Shown: positions 1-9,103, counted from the stretch's first letter. The stretch: DNA of 64,000 nt from Acinetobacter chengduensis (GCF_003664645.1 NZ_RCHC01000001.1:289970-353969); one strand, 5' to 3'. The notes: generated by a model not told the origin, from the sequence alone. Made by a program: numbers and translations.

Positions 1-43
1 TTTACAATACTGGCACCATTAAAGCAGGGTTATGGAGAATTTT

Positions 44-919
44 ATGCCTGATTTACGTCAACGCTTTTTTATTGAAGACAGCCCTGTGCGTGGTGAAGTC
101 GTTCATCTTGAAGATGCTTTACAAACCATTCTTGCACAACGTGACTATGCGCCTGCAATTAAAATTTTATTGGGTGAAATGCTCAGTGCAACAGCGCTGT
201 TGGCCAGCACTTTAAAAATTAAAGGCCGTATTAGCTTACAAATTCAAGCGGCTGGTACATTTAAATGGGGCATGGCTGAATGTAACCATTTAGGTGAAGT
301 CCGTGCATTGGCCGACTATGAAGAAGATCCACACTTCATAGAAGCTACCGACAGTAGCGTAGTGCTCCAAACTTTGGTTAATCCAGTGTTATTCATTAAC
401 ATTGAACCTGAATTTGGCGAACGTTATCAAGGGATTGTGCCCCTCGATAAGCCAAACCTCGCGGGTTGTTTAATGCAATATTATGATTTGTCTGCACAAA
501 TCCCAACACGTATTGTCTTAGCAAGTAATGAACAACGCTCAGGTGGCTTACTCATTCAGTTATTGCCACGAAACAGCGAAGAAGAGCAAAAACGTGTAGA
601 TGAAGACTTGTGGCCTCGTCTGACCATGCTGACTGAAACACTAAAAGCAGATGAGTTAACCAACTTAGAAAGCACTGAAATCTTATATCGTTTATATAAC
701 GAAGAAGAAGTGCGTTTACCTGAAGTTGAACTGCTTAAATTTGGTTGCACTTGCTCTAAAGAACGCTGTTCAGATGCACTAAAACAAATTGGTGTGGATG
801 CGGTACGTGAAACACTTGAACATCAAAATCCAATTCAAATGGATTGCCAGTTCTGTAATAGTCACTACCAATTCTCTGCCGAAGAAGCATTGGGTTTATT
901 TGGTGAACATCTCAGCTAA
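44..919 (+). CDS. hslO: Hsp33 redox-regulated chaperone
   Basis: Cytoplasmic holdase chaperone switched on by oxidative unfolding stress. The C-terminal zinc-binding redox switch is complete: Cys235-x-Cys237 (motif CTC) and Cys268-x-x-Cys271 (CQFC), matching the CxC/CxxC spacing of the family. The 291-residue length is also normal for it. The N-terminal 'VRGEVVHLEDALQTIL' resembles other Hsp33 proteins. I chose the ATG at 44 over the in-frame ATG at 32 because GGAG lies 6 bases before it, whereas the upstream ATG has no well-spaced ribosome binding site. An intrinsic terminator follows directly, so the gene probably ends its transcript. Identification is secure; regulation is not visible. Confidence 0.96.
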   Translation: MPDLRQRFFIEDSPVRGEVVHLEDALQTILAQRDYAPAIKILLGEMLSATALLASTLKIKGRISLQIQAAGTFKWGMAECNHLGEVRALADYEEDPHFIEATDSSVVLQTLVNPVLFINIEPEFGERYQGIVPLDKPNLAGCLMQYYDLSAQIPTRIVLASNEQRSGGLLIQLLPRNSEEEQKRVDEDLWPRLTMLTETLKADELTNLESTEILYRLYNEEEVRLPEVELLKFGCTCSKERCSDALKQIGVDAVRETLEHQNPIQMDCQFCNSHYQFSAEEALGLFGEHLS

Positions 920-933
920 ATCCTGCCTCATCT

Positions 934-961
934 AAAAGCGCCCTTCAGGGCGCTTTTTTTA
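934..961 (+). terminator. Intrinsic terminator after hslO
   Basis: Stem AGCGCCC / GGGCGCT with a TTCA loop followed by a run of T. It lies 15 bases after the hslO stop. Confidence 0.9.
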
Positions 962-1184
962 TGTTAAAGCCTATACTTTAAATGCAAAAATAGACTCATG
1001 CCATGCACCCAAACATTACAAATTTTATAACACTTAAAGCTTAGAAATCGCTCGAAAAAAGCCGATAAACTGCTCTTGTTATTTGCATTTGTTCTTGTAA
1101 AATTTGCGCACACTGAAGGTACAAATATAATTTCAACCTTCTTTGAATAATTAAAATGATGCTAATAAATAATGGATAATATAG

Positions 1185-1640
1185 ATGAATAAGAAAATTA
1201 TTTTGGGAGCTTTCGCTCTCTCAATAACCTGCTTTTTTCAAGTGCAGGCTGCAGACCTAGCAGGACGCTGGAAAACCATAGACGATAAAACGGGCTATGC
1301 ACGTGCAGAAGTTCTCATTAGTAAACTCAAAGATGGTAGCTACACCGGTAAAATTGTCAAAGTGCATGCTATTCCCAACCGCACTGCAATCGACCATTGC
1401 GACAAATGTGAAGGCAAGTTAAAAAATGCGCCTTTAATTGGTCTCCCAATTTTCTCAGGCTTCCATCAAGATGATGAAAATAAAAATGAATATATCAATG
1501 GTAAAGTCATTGATCCCTTAACAGGTAACGTCTATCAAGGTAAAGGGCAACTCAATGCACGTGGCAATGTACTCACCCTGCGTGGCTATTTAGGCACCAC
1601 CCTATTAGGACGCACCGTGTCTTGGATTCGCATAGACTAA
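1185..1640 (+). CDS. DUF2147 secreted protein, paralog 1
   Basis: Exported protein of unknown function, 151 residues. A signal peptide covers about residues 1-22 (basic start, hydrophobic core, cleavage near VQA-AD). The mature part has the DUF2147 hallmarks: 'GRWKTIDDKTGYARAEV', a CxxC pair (CDKC, about residues 67-70), 'LIGLPIFSGF', 'DPLTGNVYQGKGQLN' and the C-terminal 'LRGYLGTTLLGRTVSWIR'. It is one of four paralogs in this 4.3-kb stretch. A weak GGA motif precedes the ATG by about 10 bases. It likely acts in the periplasm; the two cysteines could bind metal or form a disulfide, which is inference only. Confidence 0.88.
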   Translation: MNKKIILGAFALSITCFFQVQAADLAGRWKTIDDKTGYARAEVLISKLKDGSYTGKIVKVHAIPNRTAIDHCDKCEGKLKNAPLIGLPIFSGFHQDDENKNEYINGKVIDPLTGNVYQGKGQLNARGNVLTLRGYLGTTLLGRTVSWIRID

Positions 1641-1662
1641 TAACGCTTATAGCAAACCAATC

Positions 1663-1694
1663 GCATTATTTGTCTGTCGATAGACAAATAATGC
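1663..1694. repeat. Perfect 13-bp-arm inverted repeat
   Basis: GCATTATTTGTCT, a 6-base loop, then its exact reverse complement AGACAAATAATGC. It lies 22 bases after the stop of the first DUF2147 gene. There is no T-run on either side, so it is not a textbook terminator. It may be an RNA 3'-end stabiliser or a protein-binding site. The rest of the region to the next gene (to 1937) is AT-rich without other recognisable signals. Confidence 0.7.
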
Positions 1695-1937
1695 CTCAAC
1701 ACCCCACACTAATCACCATTCAGCACACCATAACCTATTCAAAGATCTCAATGTGATTGAGTTTTCACTTTCATATTCAGAGTGCAATAAATTTAATACT
1801 TCACGTAAAGTATATCTTTTTCAATCAACTGATTTGTCTAGTATTTATTGCATCACTTAAGCTATATTAAATCCATACTTTTTGTATGCCTATCTTCTTA
1901 GGCATATCTTCTCCTTCGTTGTGTGGATGTTCCAATT

Positions 1938-2402
1938 ATGAAAAAGCACCCCTTCACTGCCCTTATTTTAGCATTCAGTTGTATGACAAGCCTCGCTGCA
2001 TGGGCGGCAACAAGCGACCCATTGGTGGGGACTTGGAAAACCATCGATGACCGTACGGGTTATTCATTGTCAGATGTCATTATTCAAAAAAACAAAAATA
2101 ATGAATACAGCGCCAAAATTATTAATGTGCGTAGTGTGCCTGGCGCAGAAGCTCTGGCCAACTGTATCAAATGTACGGGTCCACAAAAAAATCAACCTTT
2201 AGTCGGTTTAACCACGCTCACGGGCCTAACCATAGACCCACACAATGCTTTTGAATTTAATGGTGGCGAACTGCTCGATCCGAAATCTGGACAACGCTAT
2301 CAAGCTCGAGCACGCTTAATGAGTAACGGTAAACACTTGATCATTCATAGTAGTATGGAAGGTTCTGCCGTCGGACGAAATATCACTTGGGTTAAAAACT
2401 AA
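1938..2402 (+). CDS. DUF2147 secreted protein, paralog 2 (divergent)
   Basis: Exported protein of unknown function, about 154 residues, with a signal peptide ending near residue 24 (AAWA-AT). It keeps 'GTWKTIDDRTGYSLSDV', the CxxC pair (CIKC) and the final 'GRNITWVKN'. It differs from its three neighbours in the last third, where the usual LRGY/IRGY segment is replaced by 'HLIIHSSMEGSAVG', and in the middle (LTTLTGLTI in place of LPI..GF). I chose the ATG at 1938 because the protein then starts directly with the signal peptide; an in-frame GTG lies 15 bases upstream. It is followed by its own terminator, so it is probably a separate or terminal unit. Confidence 0.83.
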   Translation: MKKHPFTALILAFSCMTSLAAWAATSDPLVGTWKTIDDRTGYSLSDVIIQKNKNNEYSAKIINVRSVPGAEALANCIKCTGPQKNQPLVGLTTLTGLTIDPHNAFEFNGGELLDPKSGQRYQARARLMSNGKHLIIHSSMEGSAVGRNITWVKN

Positions 2403-2405
2403 ATT

Positions 2406-2431
2406 AAAGCCCCATTCAAAGGGGCTTTTTT
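2406..2431 (+). terminator. Intrinsic terminator after DUF2147 paralog 2
   Basis: Stem AAGCCCC / GGGGCTT with loop ATTCAAA, then a T-run. It starts 4 bases after the stop codon. Confidence 0.9.
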
Positions 2432-2581
2432 ATACGACTTTATTCAACATTATTTTAGATATCCATAGCATTTAAATGTAAGAATGTGACATAGATAACA
2501 ATATATCTATTTGTTTTTTAAAAATTAAATTATTAGAATAACTACTCTAAAAATACATAACACTTTAGATTAGGGATATCT

Positions 2582-3040
2582 ATGGCTGTATATAAAAGCA
2601 TCTTCACTGCACTCGTTTTTTCTGTCATCAGTAGTCTGAGCTATGCCAATGACGATCCACTGGTAGGTAAATGGAAAACCATTGATGATCGGACTGGATA
2701 TTCACGTGCTGACGTAGAAATTAAGAAAAAGCCAGATGGTACTTATGAAGGTGTGATTGTAGAAACTCGTAATATTCCAGGTACGGACAAAATGGTAATC
2801 TGTAGTAATTGTCCAGGTCATCTAAAAGATAAACCATTTTTAGGCTTACCTTTTATTTGGGGATTTAAAAATGACCCAGATAACCCGCTTTCGTATGTGC
2901 AAGGGAAAGTATTAGACCCAATTGGGGGTAAAATTTATAAAGGTAAAGCACGTTTAAATGCCTCAGGCAAACGCCTCACTATTCGTGGTTATGTGGGTGT
3001 ATCTGTGATCGGCCGAAGTGTGACATGGATTAAATACTAA
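2582..3040 (+). CDS. DUF2147 secreted protein, paralog 3
   Basis: Exported protein of unknown function, 152 residues. The signal peptide ends near residue 22 (SYA-ND). It carries all family motifs: 'GKWKTIDDRTGYSRADV', CxxC (CSNC), 'FLGLPFIWGFKND', 'VLDPIGGKIYKGKARLN' and 'IRGYVGVSVIGRSVTWIKY'. AGGG about 10 bases before the ATG serves as ribosome binding site. It sits between two terminators (2406 and 3060), so it is expected to be monocistronic with a promoter in the AT-rich 2432-2581 stretch. Closest by eye to paralog 4 at 5015. Confidence 0.88.
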   Translation: MAVYKSIFTALVFSVISSLSYANDDPLVGKWKTIDDRTGYSRADVEIKKKPDGTYEGVIVETRNIPGTDKMVICSNCPGHLKDKPFLGLPFIWGFKNDPDNPLSYVQGKVLDPIGGKIYKGKARLNASGKRLTIRGYVGVSVIGRSVTWIKY

Positions 3041-3059
3041 GCCGAAATATAGCGTGATC

Positions 3060-3087
3060 AAAGCCTCTTTTTAGAGGCTTTTTTTAT
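3060..3087 (+). terminator. Intrinsic terminator after DUF2147 paralog 3
   Basis: Stem AAAGCCTCT / AGAGGCTTT with a short T-rich loop, followed by T7. Confidence 0.88.
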
Positions 3088-3176
3088 TGTCATGATTTGA
3101 AACAAACTGCTGCAAATAAACACTGTTTCAGAAATATGAACGTCATACTATTGATTAAAATACAATCAATTTATAA

Positions 3177-4145
3177 ATGACGAGTATGACGACTAAAACC
3201 CCAAAAAATTATTATGATGTACTGGGTGTAACACGAGAGGCTTCTGCAGAACAGATTAAAAAAGCCTATCGAAAATTAGCTCGGAAATATCATCCCGATG
3301 TCAGCAAAGAGGATGATGCTGAAACGCGTATGCAAGAAGTCAATGTGGCTTATGACACGCTTAGTGATACAGCAAAGAAGCAAGAATATGACTTCCAACT
3401 GGATCATCCAAACTTTGCCAATAGCAACTCCAACCATACGCATAGCCATGATTTTAACGATGATGTTTTTCATCATTATCGTAGCTCGCAACAACAATCT
3501 GATTTTAGCGGTTTTGAAGATTTATTTGGCCGCTTTGGCTCAGGATTTGGCGGTGGTCGAAATCATCAAAACGATGGTGCAATGCGCTATAAAGGTGAAG
3601 ACCAACATGCACGAATTGATGTAGAACTTCAGGTGGCCTACGAAGGTAGTACCCAAAAATTAAGTTTACAAATTCCAACTTATAACGCTTATGGTGAGCC
3701 TGAAGTTCAACGCAAAACGCTTGAAGTTAAAATTCCTGCTGGACTCAAAGATGGTCAACAAATTCGCCTCAACAAACAAGGCCAACAAGGGATCAATGGT
3801 GGCGAAAATGGCGATCTATATATTGAAATTCATTATCCAGCCACACATCGCTACCACGTCGAGGGGGCCAATGTGTTTTGTCATGTTGATATTAGCCCTT
3901 GGGAAGCTGCTTTAGGGCAAAACATTGAAGTCAACCTACCCAATGGGCGCAATGTGAATGTGAGCCTACCTAAAAATGCAAAAACAGGCCAACAACTCAG
4001 ACTCAAAGATCAAGGCATTCCAGCCCAACCTGCTGGGCATTTGTACTTAATCCTCAATATCGTGTTGCCGGTGGCGCAAACCGACCAACAATTACGTGCC
4101 TACCAAGATTTTGCTGAAGCATTTCACCAATTTAATCCTCGTTAG
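3177..4145 (+). CDS. cbpA: DnaJ-family co-chaperone CbpA
   Basis: Hsp40 co-chaperone of DnaK, 322 residues. It has an N-terminal J domain (about residues 11-76) with the catalytic HPD at 39-41, then a His/Ser/Asn- and Gly/Phe-rich linker (about 80-135, including 'GRFGSGFGGGRN'). The C-terminal substrate-binding domains follow ('VEVKIPAGLKDGQQIRL' type segments). The DnaJ zinc finger is absent, which defines the CbpA/DjlA-like class rather than DnaJ itself. An alternative ATG lies at 3186. The gene for its dedicated modulator CbpM follows 18 bases downstream, as in other proteobacteria, which supports the assignment. By family knowledge it acts in the cytoplasm under starvation or stress. Confidence 0.93.
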   Translation: MTSMTTKTPKNYYDVLGVTREASAEQIKKAYRKLARKYHPDVSKEDDAETRMQEVNVAYDTLSDTAKKQEYDFQLDHPNFANSNSNHTHSHDFNDDVFHHYRSSQQQSDFSGFEDLFGRFGSGFGGGRNHQNDGAMRYKGEDQHARIDVELQVAYEGSTQKLSLQIPTYNAYGEPEVQRKTLEVKIPAGLKDGQQIRLNKQGQQGINGGENGDLYIEIHYPATHRYHVEGANVFCHVDISPWEAALGQNIEVNLPNGRNVNVSLPKNAKTGQQLRLKDQGIPAQPAGHLYLILNIVLPVAQTDQQLRAYQDFAEAFHQFNPR

Positions 4146-4163
4146 TGTTAAGGAGAAATCTCT

Positions 4164-4502
4164 ATGACCACCATTCATTACCGCGAAGTGACCTGCAATG
4201 ACAGTTCGCATATTGAAATTGTAGATGATCAACGTAGCTTCGACTTAAATCATTTTGCGGCCGCTTGTGGCCAAAGCCCCGAATGGGTATTACAACTTTT
4301 AGAATACGATATTTTGGCCAACCGGCCAGATGAACGCATTCATCAATTTTTTGGAGATGATATTTCACGTGCACGCCGTGCTTACCGTTTACAACGCGAC
4401 TTTAATGCCAGCTTTACAGCTGTAGCCATGATGCTTGACTTAATTGATGAAGTTCAACAGCTTCGTAAGCAGGTCAAACAACAGCATTTACACTCGCACT
4501 GA
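4164..4502 (+). CDS. cbpM: Chaperone modulator CbpM
   Basis: Small cytoplasmic protein (112 residues) of the CbpM/MerR-like family that binds the J domain of CbpA and inhibits it. The sequence shows the helical pattern with 'RARRAYRLQRDFNASFTAVA' and 'MLDLIDEVQQLRKQV', the conserved C-terminal half of the family. AAGGAG lies 9 bases before the ATG. It is co-directional with cbpA and only 18 bases apart, so the two are almost certainly cotranscribed. Confidence comes from the combination of sequence pattern and gene pair. Confidence 0.9.
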   Translation: MTTIHYREVTCNDSSHIEIVDDQRSFDLNHFAAACGQSPEWVLQLLEYDILANRPDERIHQFFGDDISRARRAYRLQRDFNASFTAVAMMLDLIDEVQQLRKQVKQQHLHSH

Positions 4503-4616
4503 AAGTGGAATGATGGGGGCTGGCTCAGCATACTAAAGCATAGCCTAAACTTGAATCACTAGAGAGAACCATGCATCACCATGAAAATTAAAGACTGCAA
4601 TAAAAAGGTAAAAAAC

Positions 4617-4850
4617 ATGTTTCCTGAATATCGAGATCGTATTCAGCAACTGCGGGAGGATAATCCACATTTTGCGCAAATGTTTGAACAACACTGCGAG
4701 CTTGATCAATCGATTAGCCAGTTAGAGTTAGATCCACTCAACCACTTGCACGAAGATATCGAAGCACTCAAGCGTAAAAAGCTCAAATTAAAAGATGAAA
4801 TGTATCGCTTACTCAAAGATGATGCACCACAGTCATCTAATTCACATTAA
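4617..4850 (+). CDS. YdcH/DUF465 family small protein
   Basis: Small, highly charged helical protein of about 77 residues. The start 'MFPEYRDRIQQLREDNPHF' and the later 'LEDLN-like' pattern (DPLNHLHEDIEALKRKKLKLKDEMYRLLK) are typical of the YdcH/DUF465 family. Members are short coiled-coil proteins of unknown role. I prefer the ATG at 4617, preceded by AAAAGGT, over the in-frame ATG at 4581, because family members begin with MFPEYR. It lies 114 bases after cbpM in the same direction, and cotranscription is possible. The region 4851-5014 that follows has no clear terminator. Confidence 0.85.
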   Translation: MFPEYRDRIQQLREDNPHFAQMFEQHCELDQSISQLELDPLNHLHEDIEALKRKKLKLKDEMYRLLKDDAPQSSNSH

Positions 4851-5014
4851 TACATCACAACTGACTGGTTTTATGTGCATTATCTTAAAATTAAGGTCAT
4901 TAAAAAATATTTAGCTCAGTCTATGTTACTGATACAATGAAGTTTAAAAAAAAGCTATGCAGGCATTTAACTGCAATTAAAACGTGATAACAACAACGAT
5001 TCGCAGGGAAAATT

Positions 5015-5464
5015 ATGATATTGAAACGTGTTCTATCTATTGCACTGCTCGGTTTTTGTAGCTCACTATATGCCAATGATATGGCGGGAGTATGGAAAAC
5101 CATTGATGAGCAAACGGGCTACTCGCGGGCGGATGTCACCGTGACTAAAAATAGCGATGGAAGCTATGTAGGAAAAATTACAGCCATTCGACCACTGCCT
5201 TATAAAACGTTAGTAGAAACGTGTGAAAAGTGTAAAGGGCCACTTAAAAACACAAAATTGGTCGGACTTGAAATATTAAAGGGGTTTAAGCAAAACCCAC
5301 AAAATGAGAATGAGTTTACAGGCGGGACTGTACTCGACCCACTGTCTGGAAATGTTTATAAAGGTAAAGCAAAGCTTAATCCAACGGGTAAGCGCCTGAC
5401 CATGCGTGGCTATATTGGTGTATCAGCACTTGGCCGAAGCACCACATGGATTCGCGCAGAATAA
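5015..5464 (+). CDS. DUF2147 secreted protein, paralog 4
   Basis: Exported protein of unknown function, 149 residues. The signal peptide ends near residue 20 (LYA-ND). Family motifs are complete: 'GVWKTIDEQTGYSRADV', CxxC (CEKC), 'LVGLEILKGFKQNP', 'VLDPLSGNVYKGKAKLN' and 'MRGYIGVSALGRSTTWIR'. AGGG lies about 9 bases before the ATG. It is separated from the other three copies by cbpA, cbpM and the YdcH-like gene, and it converges on the corA-type gene. Confidence 0.88.
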   Translation: MILKRVLSIALLGFCSSLYANDMAGVWKTIDEQTGYSRADVTVTKNSDGSYVGKITAIRPLPYKTLVETCEKCKGPLKNTKLVGLEILKGFKQNPQNENEFTGGTVLDPLSGNVYKGKAKLNPTGKRLTMRGYIGVSALGRSTTWIRAE

Positions 5465-5508
5465 TCACCCATGGATTGGATGAAAATCCAGCTTTTTACC
5501 TAGCATAT

Positions 5509-5546
5509 AAAACTGGTGGTGGCCTTATTTTTTCACCGCCAGTTTT
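5509..5546. terminator. Possible bidirectional terminator
   Basis: AAAACTGG..GGTG pairs with CACC..CCAGTTTT across a T-rich loop, followed by T-rich sequence on the plus strand. It overlaps the stop codon of the convergent transporter gene, so its role is uncertain. Confidence 0.4.
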
Positions 5547-6769
5547 TCAATTTCTTTTAAGGTTTTTTTGGTACCGCTGACTGTTTGCTTAATTGGCTCA
5601 TAATCCATAAACCAAAGTAAATTCATGTGCTGATCGGTTTGTTGTTGTGCCAACATATCAATGACGCTTCTTTCGCCACGCCCCACCAAATGCCTACGAT
5701 AAAAATAATAGATCAGAATTAAAGTCGTTATAAACATAATCGCCAGCATGATCCAAAAACCTGTAGGCGACTTTAAGCCTGGAATAAATTCAAAGTTCAT
5801 TCCATACACACCTGTTAATAAAGTTAGCGGTGCAAATATGGCGGTAATGATGGCCAAAATACGCATGTTTTCGTTGGTTTGATTAGCGATTGCAGAAAAA
5901 TGCAAATCAATGGCAGCCTGAACGGCTGAGCGTAAGCGAGTCGTATGCTTTTGAATCCGCTCCACATGACTACTTAAATCATCCACACGTAGCAACATAA
6001 TATCTTGCTTTTCACTGCGCTTTTTACCCTTAAGGTGTGAGTAATTATCGACAATTTCATCGCGCAATTCCTGCAAAACTTCAATCTGTTCTTCGCATAG
6101 ATTTTCAATCTGCTGAAAAGCCATATTTTCCTGCAACAACTGATGCCACTTGGTAAAACGTCGATGCCCTTGCAATAGCTCCTGTTGCCAAAATTCCACA
6201 CGACGAGTTAATGGCACACGCAAATCCAAATAACCATCGACCATGGTATTGAGTAAACGTAGCGCTAAATCAAGAGGTGTCACAGGCAATTTACGCGGTT
6301 TTTGATGTTCTTCTATCGGCCTTGTCAACACGGTTTCAATACGTTGCACATAGCTTTCAATTTCTTTGTTGCCCTGCTCTCTTACTGTCACCAAAACCTG
6401 TGGTGTCATCAAAAAGCTAATGGGTGTTGTAGCTAAACCAAACAAACGATCATGCTTTTCTTTGCTGGGCGTGTCTAATTGAATCTGATCATCCGGTGTA
6501 ATGAGTTTGCGAAAAATCAGCAGGTCATAATCGTCCAAGGCATCAAAGGTACAAGGATGATCTAAATTTAAAATATCGCGCAGGTGGTATTCATTTACCC
6601 AGAGTTGGGTAAGCTCATATAGCTCTTTTTGCCAATGTTCTGCCCGATTCACCAAATCTTCGCGAGTAAAATCAAGCCAAATAAACTCAGCTTCTTGATG
6701 TTCAAGCGCTGTCTTTTGAACAAAAATATGTTGCCCTGTGGGGTGCTGGTAAAAATAATAGCTTTGCAT
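5525..6769 (-). CDS. CorA/ZntB-family divalent cation transporter
   Basis: Inner-membrane channel-type transporter for Mg2+ or another divalent cation, 414 residues. The long N-terminal cytoplasmic domain is followed by two C-terminal transmembrane helices. The first (ILAIITAIFAPLTLLTGVYG, about residues 305-322) ends in the family signature YGMNF; the second (GFWIMLAIMFITTLILIYYF) lies near 340-360. The post-GMN loop is 'EFIPGLKSPTG', acidic as in CorA. Whether Mg2+, Co2+ or Zn2+ is carried cannot be told from sequence. A tail of about 50 residues after TM2 is longer than in E. coli CorA. It is convergent with DUF2147 paralog 4 and downstream of pnp, from which a terminator separates it. Confidence 0.88.
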   Translation of the reverse strand: MQSYYFYQHPTGQHIFVQKTALEHQEAEFIWLDFTREDLVNRAEHWQKELYELTQLWVNEYHLRDILNLDHPCTFDALDDYDLLIFRKLITPDDQIQLDTPSKEKHDRLFGLATTPISFLMTPQVLVTVREQGNKEIESYVQRIETVLTRPIEEHQKPRKLPVTPLDLALRLLNTMVDGYLDLRVPLTRRVEFWQQELLQGHRRFTKWHQLLQENMAFQQIENLCEEQIEVLQELRDEIVDNYSHLKGKKRSEKQDIMLLRVDDLSSHVERIQKHTTRLRSAVQAAIDLHFSAIANQTNENMRILAIITAIFAPLTLLTGVYGMNFEFIPGLKSPTGFWIMLAIMFITTLILIYYFYRRHLVGRGERSVIDMLAQQQTDQHMNLLWFMDYEPIKQTVSGTKKTLKEIEKLAVKK

Positions 6770-6811
6770 GTCTCAAATTATTATGGCTTTTCTTTAGATG
6801 CATCATGCCAT

Positions 6812-6841
6812 AAAAAAAGCCCTCAATTGAGGGCTTTTTTG
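6812..6841 (-). terminator. Intrinsic terminator after pnp
   Basis: AAAAAAGCCCTC AATT GAGGGCTTTTTT, symmetrical, so it works on either strand. It lies 17 bases after the pnp stop on the minus strand. Confidence 0.9.
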
Positions 6842-6858
6842 TTTAGAACATCACAAGA

Positions 6859-8952
6859 TTAAGCTTGTTCGATGTCTTTCATTGTTAACTTAATACGACC
6901 ACGGTTGTCGACATCAGCAACTTGAACTTTAATCTCTTGACCTTCTTTCAATACGTCTGCAACGTTTGCAATACGCTCGTTAGAGATTTGAGAAATGTGA
7001 AGCAAGCCGTCAGTACCTGGAAGGATATTAACGAATGCACCAAACTCTACAATACGAATCACTTTACCTGTGTAAATTGTACCTGGTTCGATTTCAGCAG
7101 TAAGCGCTTGGATTTTCGCAACAGCAGCAGAAGCAGCCGCTTTCGTTTCACCAAATACGCGAACTGTACCGTTATCTTCGATATCGATTGCAGCTTTAGT
7201 TTCTTCAGTGATTGCACGGATTGTTGCGCCACCTTTACCGATTACATCACGGATTTTGTCCGGATTGATGTTGATCACTTGGAATGTAGGCGCGTGCATA
7301 GAAATTTCTGGACGAGCGCGTGAAATCACTTGATTCATTTCGTTCAAGATGTGCATACGGCCAGCATAAGCTTGGTTCAATGCAGATTCCATGATCTCTT
7401 CAGTGATCCCTTCGATCTTGATGTCCATTTGAAGTGCAGTAATACCGTTTGCAGAACCTGCTACTTTAAAGTCCATGTCGCCAAGGTGATCTTCGTCGCC
7501 TAGGATGTCAGAAAGAACTGCGAAACGTTCACCTTCTTTCACTAGACCCATTGCAATACCCGCAACTGGCGCTTTAAGTGGAACACCTGCATCCATAAGT
7601 GATAGAGAAGCACCACATACAGAAGCCATTGAAGATGAACCGTTAGATTCAGTGATGTCAGATACGATACGGATGACGTACGGGAAGCGATCAGCTGCAG
7701 GAAGTACAGCCTGAACACCACGACGTGCTAGACGGCCGTGACCAATTTCACGACGTTTAGGACCAGATTCACGGCCAGTTTCACCTACAGAGTATGCAGG
7801 GAAGTTGTAGTGAAGCATGAAGTTATCAGTTTTAGTACCAGCAAGGGTATCCACCATCAACGCATCACGAGTGTTACCCAAAGTTGTTGTTACCAACGCT
7901 TGAGTTTCACCACGTGTGAACAATGCAGAACCGTGAGCACGGTCTAATACGCCCACTTGTACGTCAATTGCACGAACAGTTTTTGTATCACGGCCATCAA
8001 TACGTGGTTTACCAGACAAGATGTTGTCACGAACTGTACGGTATTTAAGGTCTTCGAATAATTCGTTTACTTCGTCAGCAATGCCAGTTTCGTCATTTTC
8101 AGGAACGAATTGAGCCAAAGCTTCTTCTTGAAGTGCATCAAGCGCTGCATAACGATCGTGCTTAACAGCAATTGTGTATGCTTCAGAAATTTTCGCTTCG
8201 AATGCTTCTTTTAATTTACCAAGAAGTTCTTCATTTTTAACTGGAGCAACCCAAGTTGATTCAACCGCACCAGCCGCCGCTGCAAATTCTTTGATCGCTT
8301 GGATCGCGATTTGCATTTCGTCATGACCGAACAATACAGCGCCAAGCATTTGGTCTTCTGAAAGTTCTTTCGCTTCAGATTCAACCATCAATACCGCAGA
8401 TTCTGTACCAGCAACAACGAGGTCAAGATCAGATTCTTTTAACTGTTCGTGGTTCGGGTTAAGAATGTATTCGCCATTGATCAAACCAACGCGCGCACCA
8501 CCGATTGGACCACGGAAAGGTGTACCTGCAATTGATAACGCAGCAGATGTACCCAACATTGCAGCAATGTCAGCATCCATGGTTTTATCAGAAGAAATAA
8601 CAGTGGCTGTTACTTGGATTTCGTTGAAGTAACCTTCTGGGAACAACGGACGGATTGGACGGTCAATCAGACGTGAAATTAAAGTTTCAGCTTCAGACGC
8701 ACGGCCTTCACGCTTACCGTAACCACCAGGGATACGACCAGCTGCATATTGTTTTTCTTGGTAGTTAACAGTCAATGGGAAGAAGTCTTGACCTGCTTTT
8801 GCTTTTGGTTGAGCAACAACAGCAACAAGTACTTGTACGCCACCCATTGTAATCACAACAGTATTTGCTTGACGTGCAACACGACCTGTTTCAAGCACAA
8901 CATTGTGCTGACCGAATTGGAATTCTTTACGAATAATATTAAACATCGACAT
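6859..8952 (-). CDS. pnp: Polynucleotide phosphorylase
   Basis: Phosphorolytic 3'-to-5' exoribonuclease, 697 residues, part of the RNA degradosome. It contains two RNase PH domains (about 1-230 and 310-545), with '[16 protein letters not shown]' in the first and '[20 protein letters not shown]' in the second. A KH domain follows with the GxxG loop '[11 protein letters not shown]' (near 565), then an S1 domain ('[19 protein letters not shown]', about 620-690). The start ATG has AGGA 11 bases upstream; a second ATG two codons in is possible. rpsO lies upstream on the same strand, the classical rpsO-pnp order, with hairpins between them that suggest processing or autoregulation. Confidence 0.98.
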   Translation of the reverse strand: MSMFNIIRKEFQFGQHNVVLETGRVARQANTVVITMGGVQVLVAVVAQPKAKAGQDFFPLTVNYQEKQYAAGRIPGGYGKREGRASEAETLISRLIDRPIRPLFPEGYFNEIQVTATVISSDKTMDADIAAMLGTSAALSIAGTPFRGPIGGARVGLINGEYILNPNHEQLKESDLDLVVAGTESAVLMVESEAKELSEDQMLGAVLFGHDEMQIAIQAIKEFAAAAGAVESTWVAPVKNEELLGKLKEAFEAKISEAYTIAVKHDRYAALDALQEEALAQFVPENDETGIADEVNELFEDLKYRTVRDNILSGKPRIDGRDTKTVRAIDVQVGVLDRAHGSALFTRGETQALVTTTLGNTRDALMVDTLAGTKTDNFMLHYNFPAYSVGETGRESGPKRREIGHGRLARRGVQAVLPAADRFPYVIRIVSDITESNGSSSMASVCGASLSLMDAGVPLKAPVAGIAMGLVKEGERFAVLSDILGDEDHLGDMDFKVAGSANGITALQMDIKIEGITEEIMESALNQAYAGRMHILNEMNQVISRARPEISMHAPTFQVININPDKIRDVIGKGGATIRAITEETKAAIDIEDNGTVRVFGETKAAASAAVAKIQALTAEIEPGTIYTGKVIRIVEFGAFVNILPGTDGLLHISQISNERIANVADVLKEGQEIKVQVADVDNRGRIKLTMKDIEQA

Positions 8953-9103
8953 GTTTTATTTTTTCCTAGTTCTTGTGAACAATTATTCTAGTGGAGACCC
9001 CTAAGGTTTGGCATTCACTCAGCTAAAACTAGCCCGCAACATAAATGACAAAGCTTAGAAGCCGACCTCACTAGACACATTAAATACACATTTAAGACAC
9101 AAA

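Noticed and set aside
3298..3624. 108-codon frame overlapping cbpA in another phase
   Set aside because: The product is Met/Ile-rich nonsense from an alternative frame of a clear J-domain gene.
7505..7947. Long plus-strand frames opposite pnp
   Set aside because: They lie antisense to a fully conserved gene, and their products are arbitrary low-similarity sequences produced by its codon pattern.
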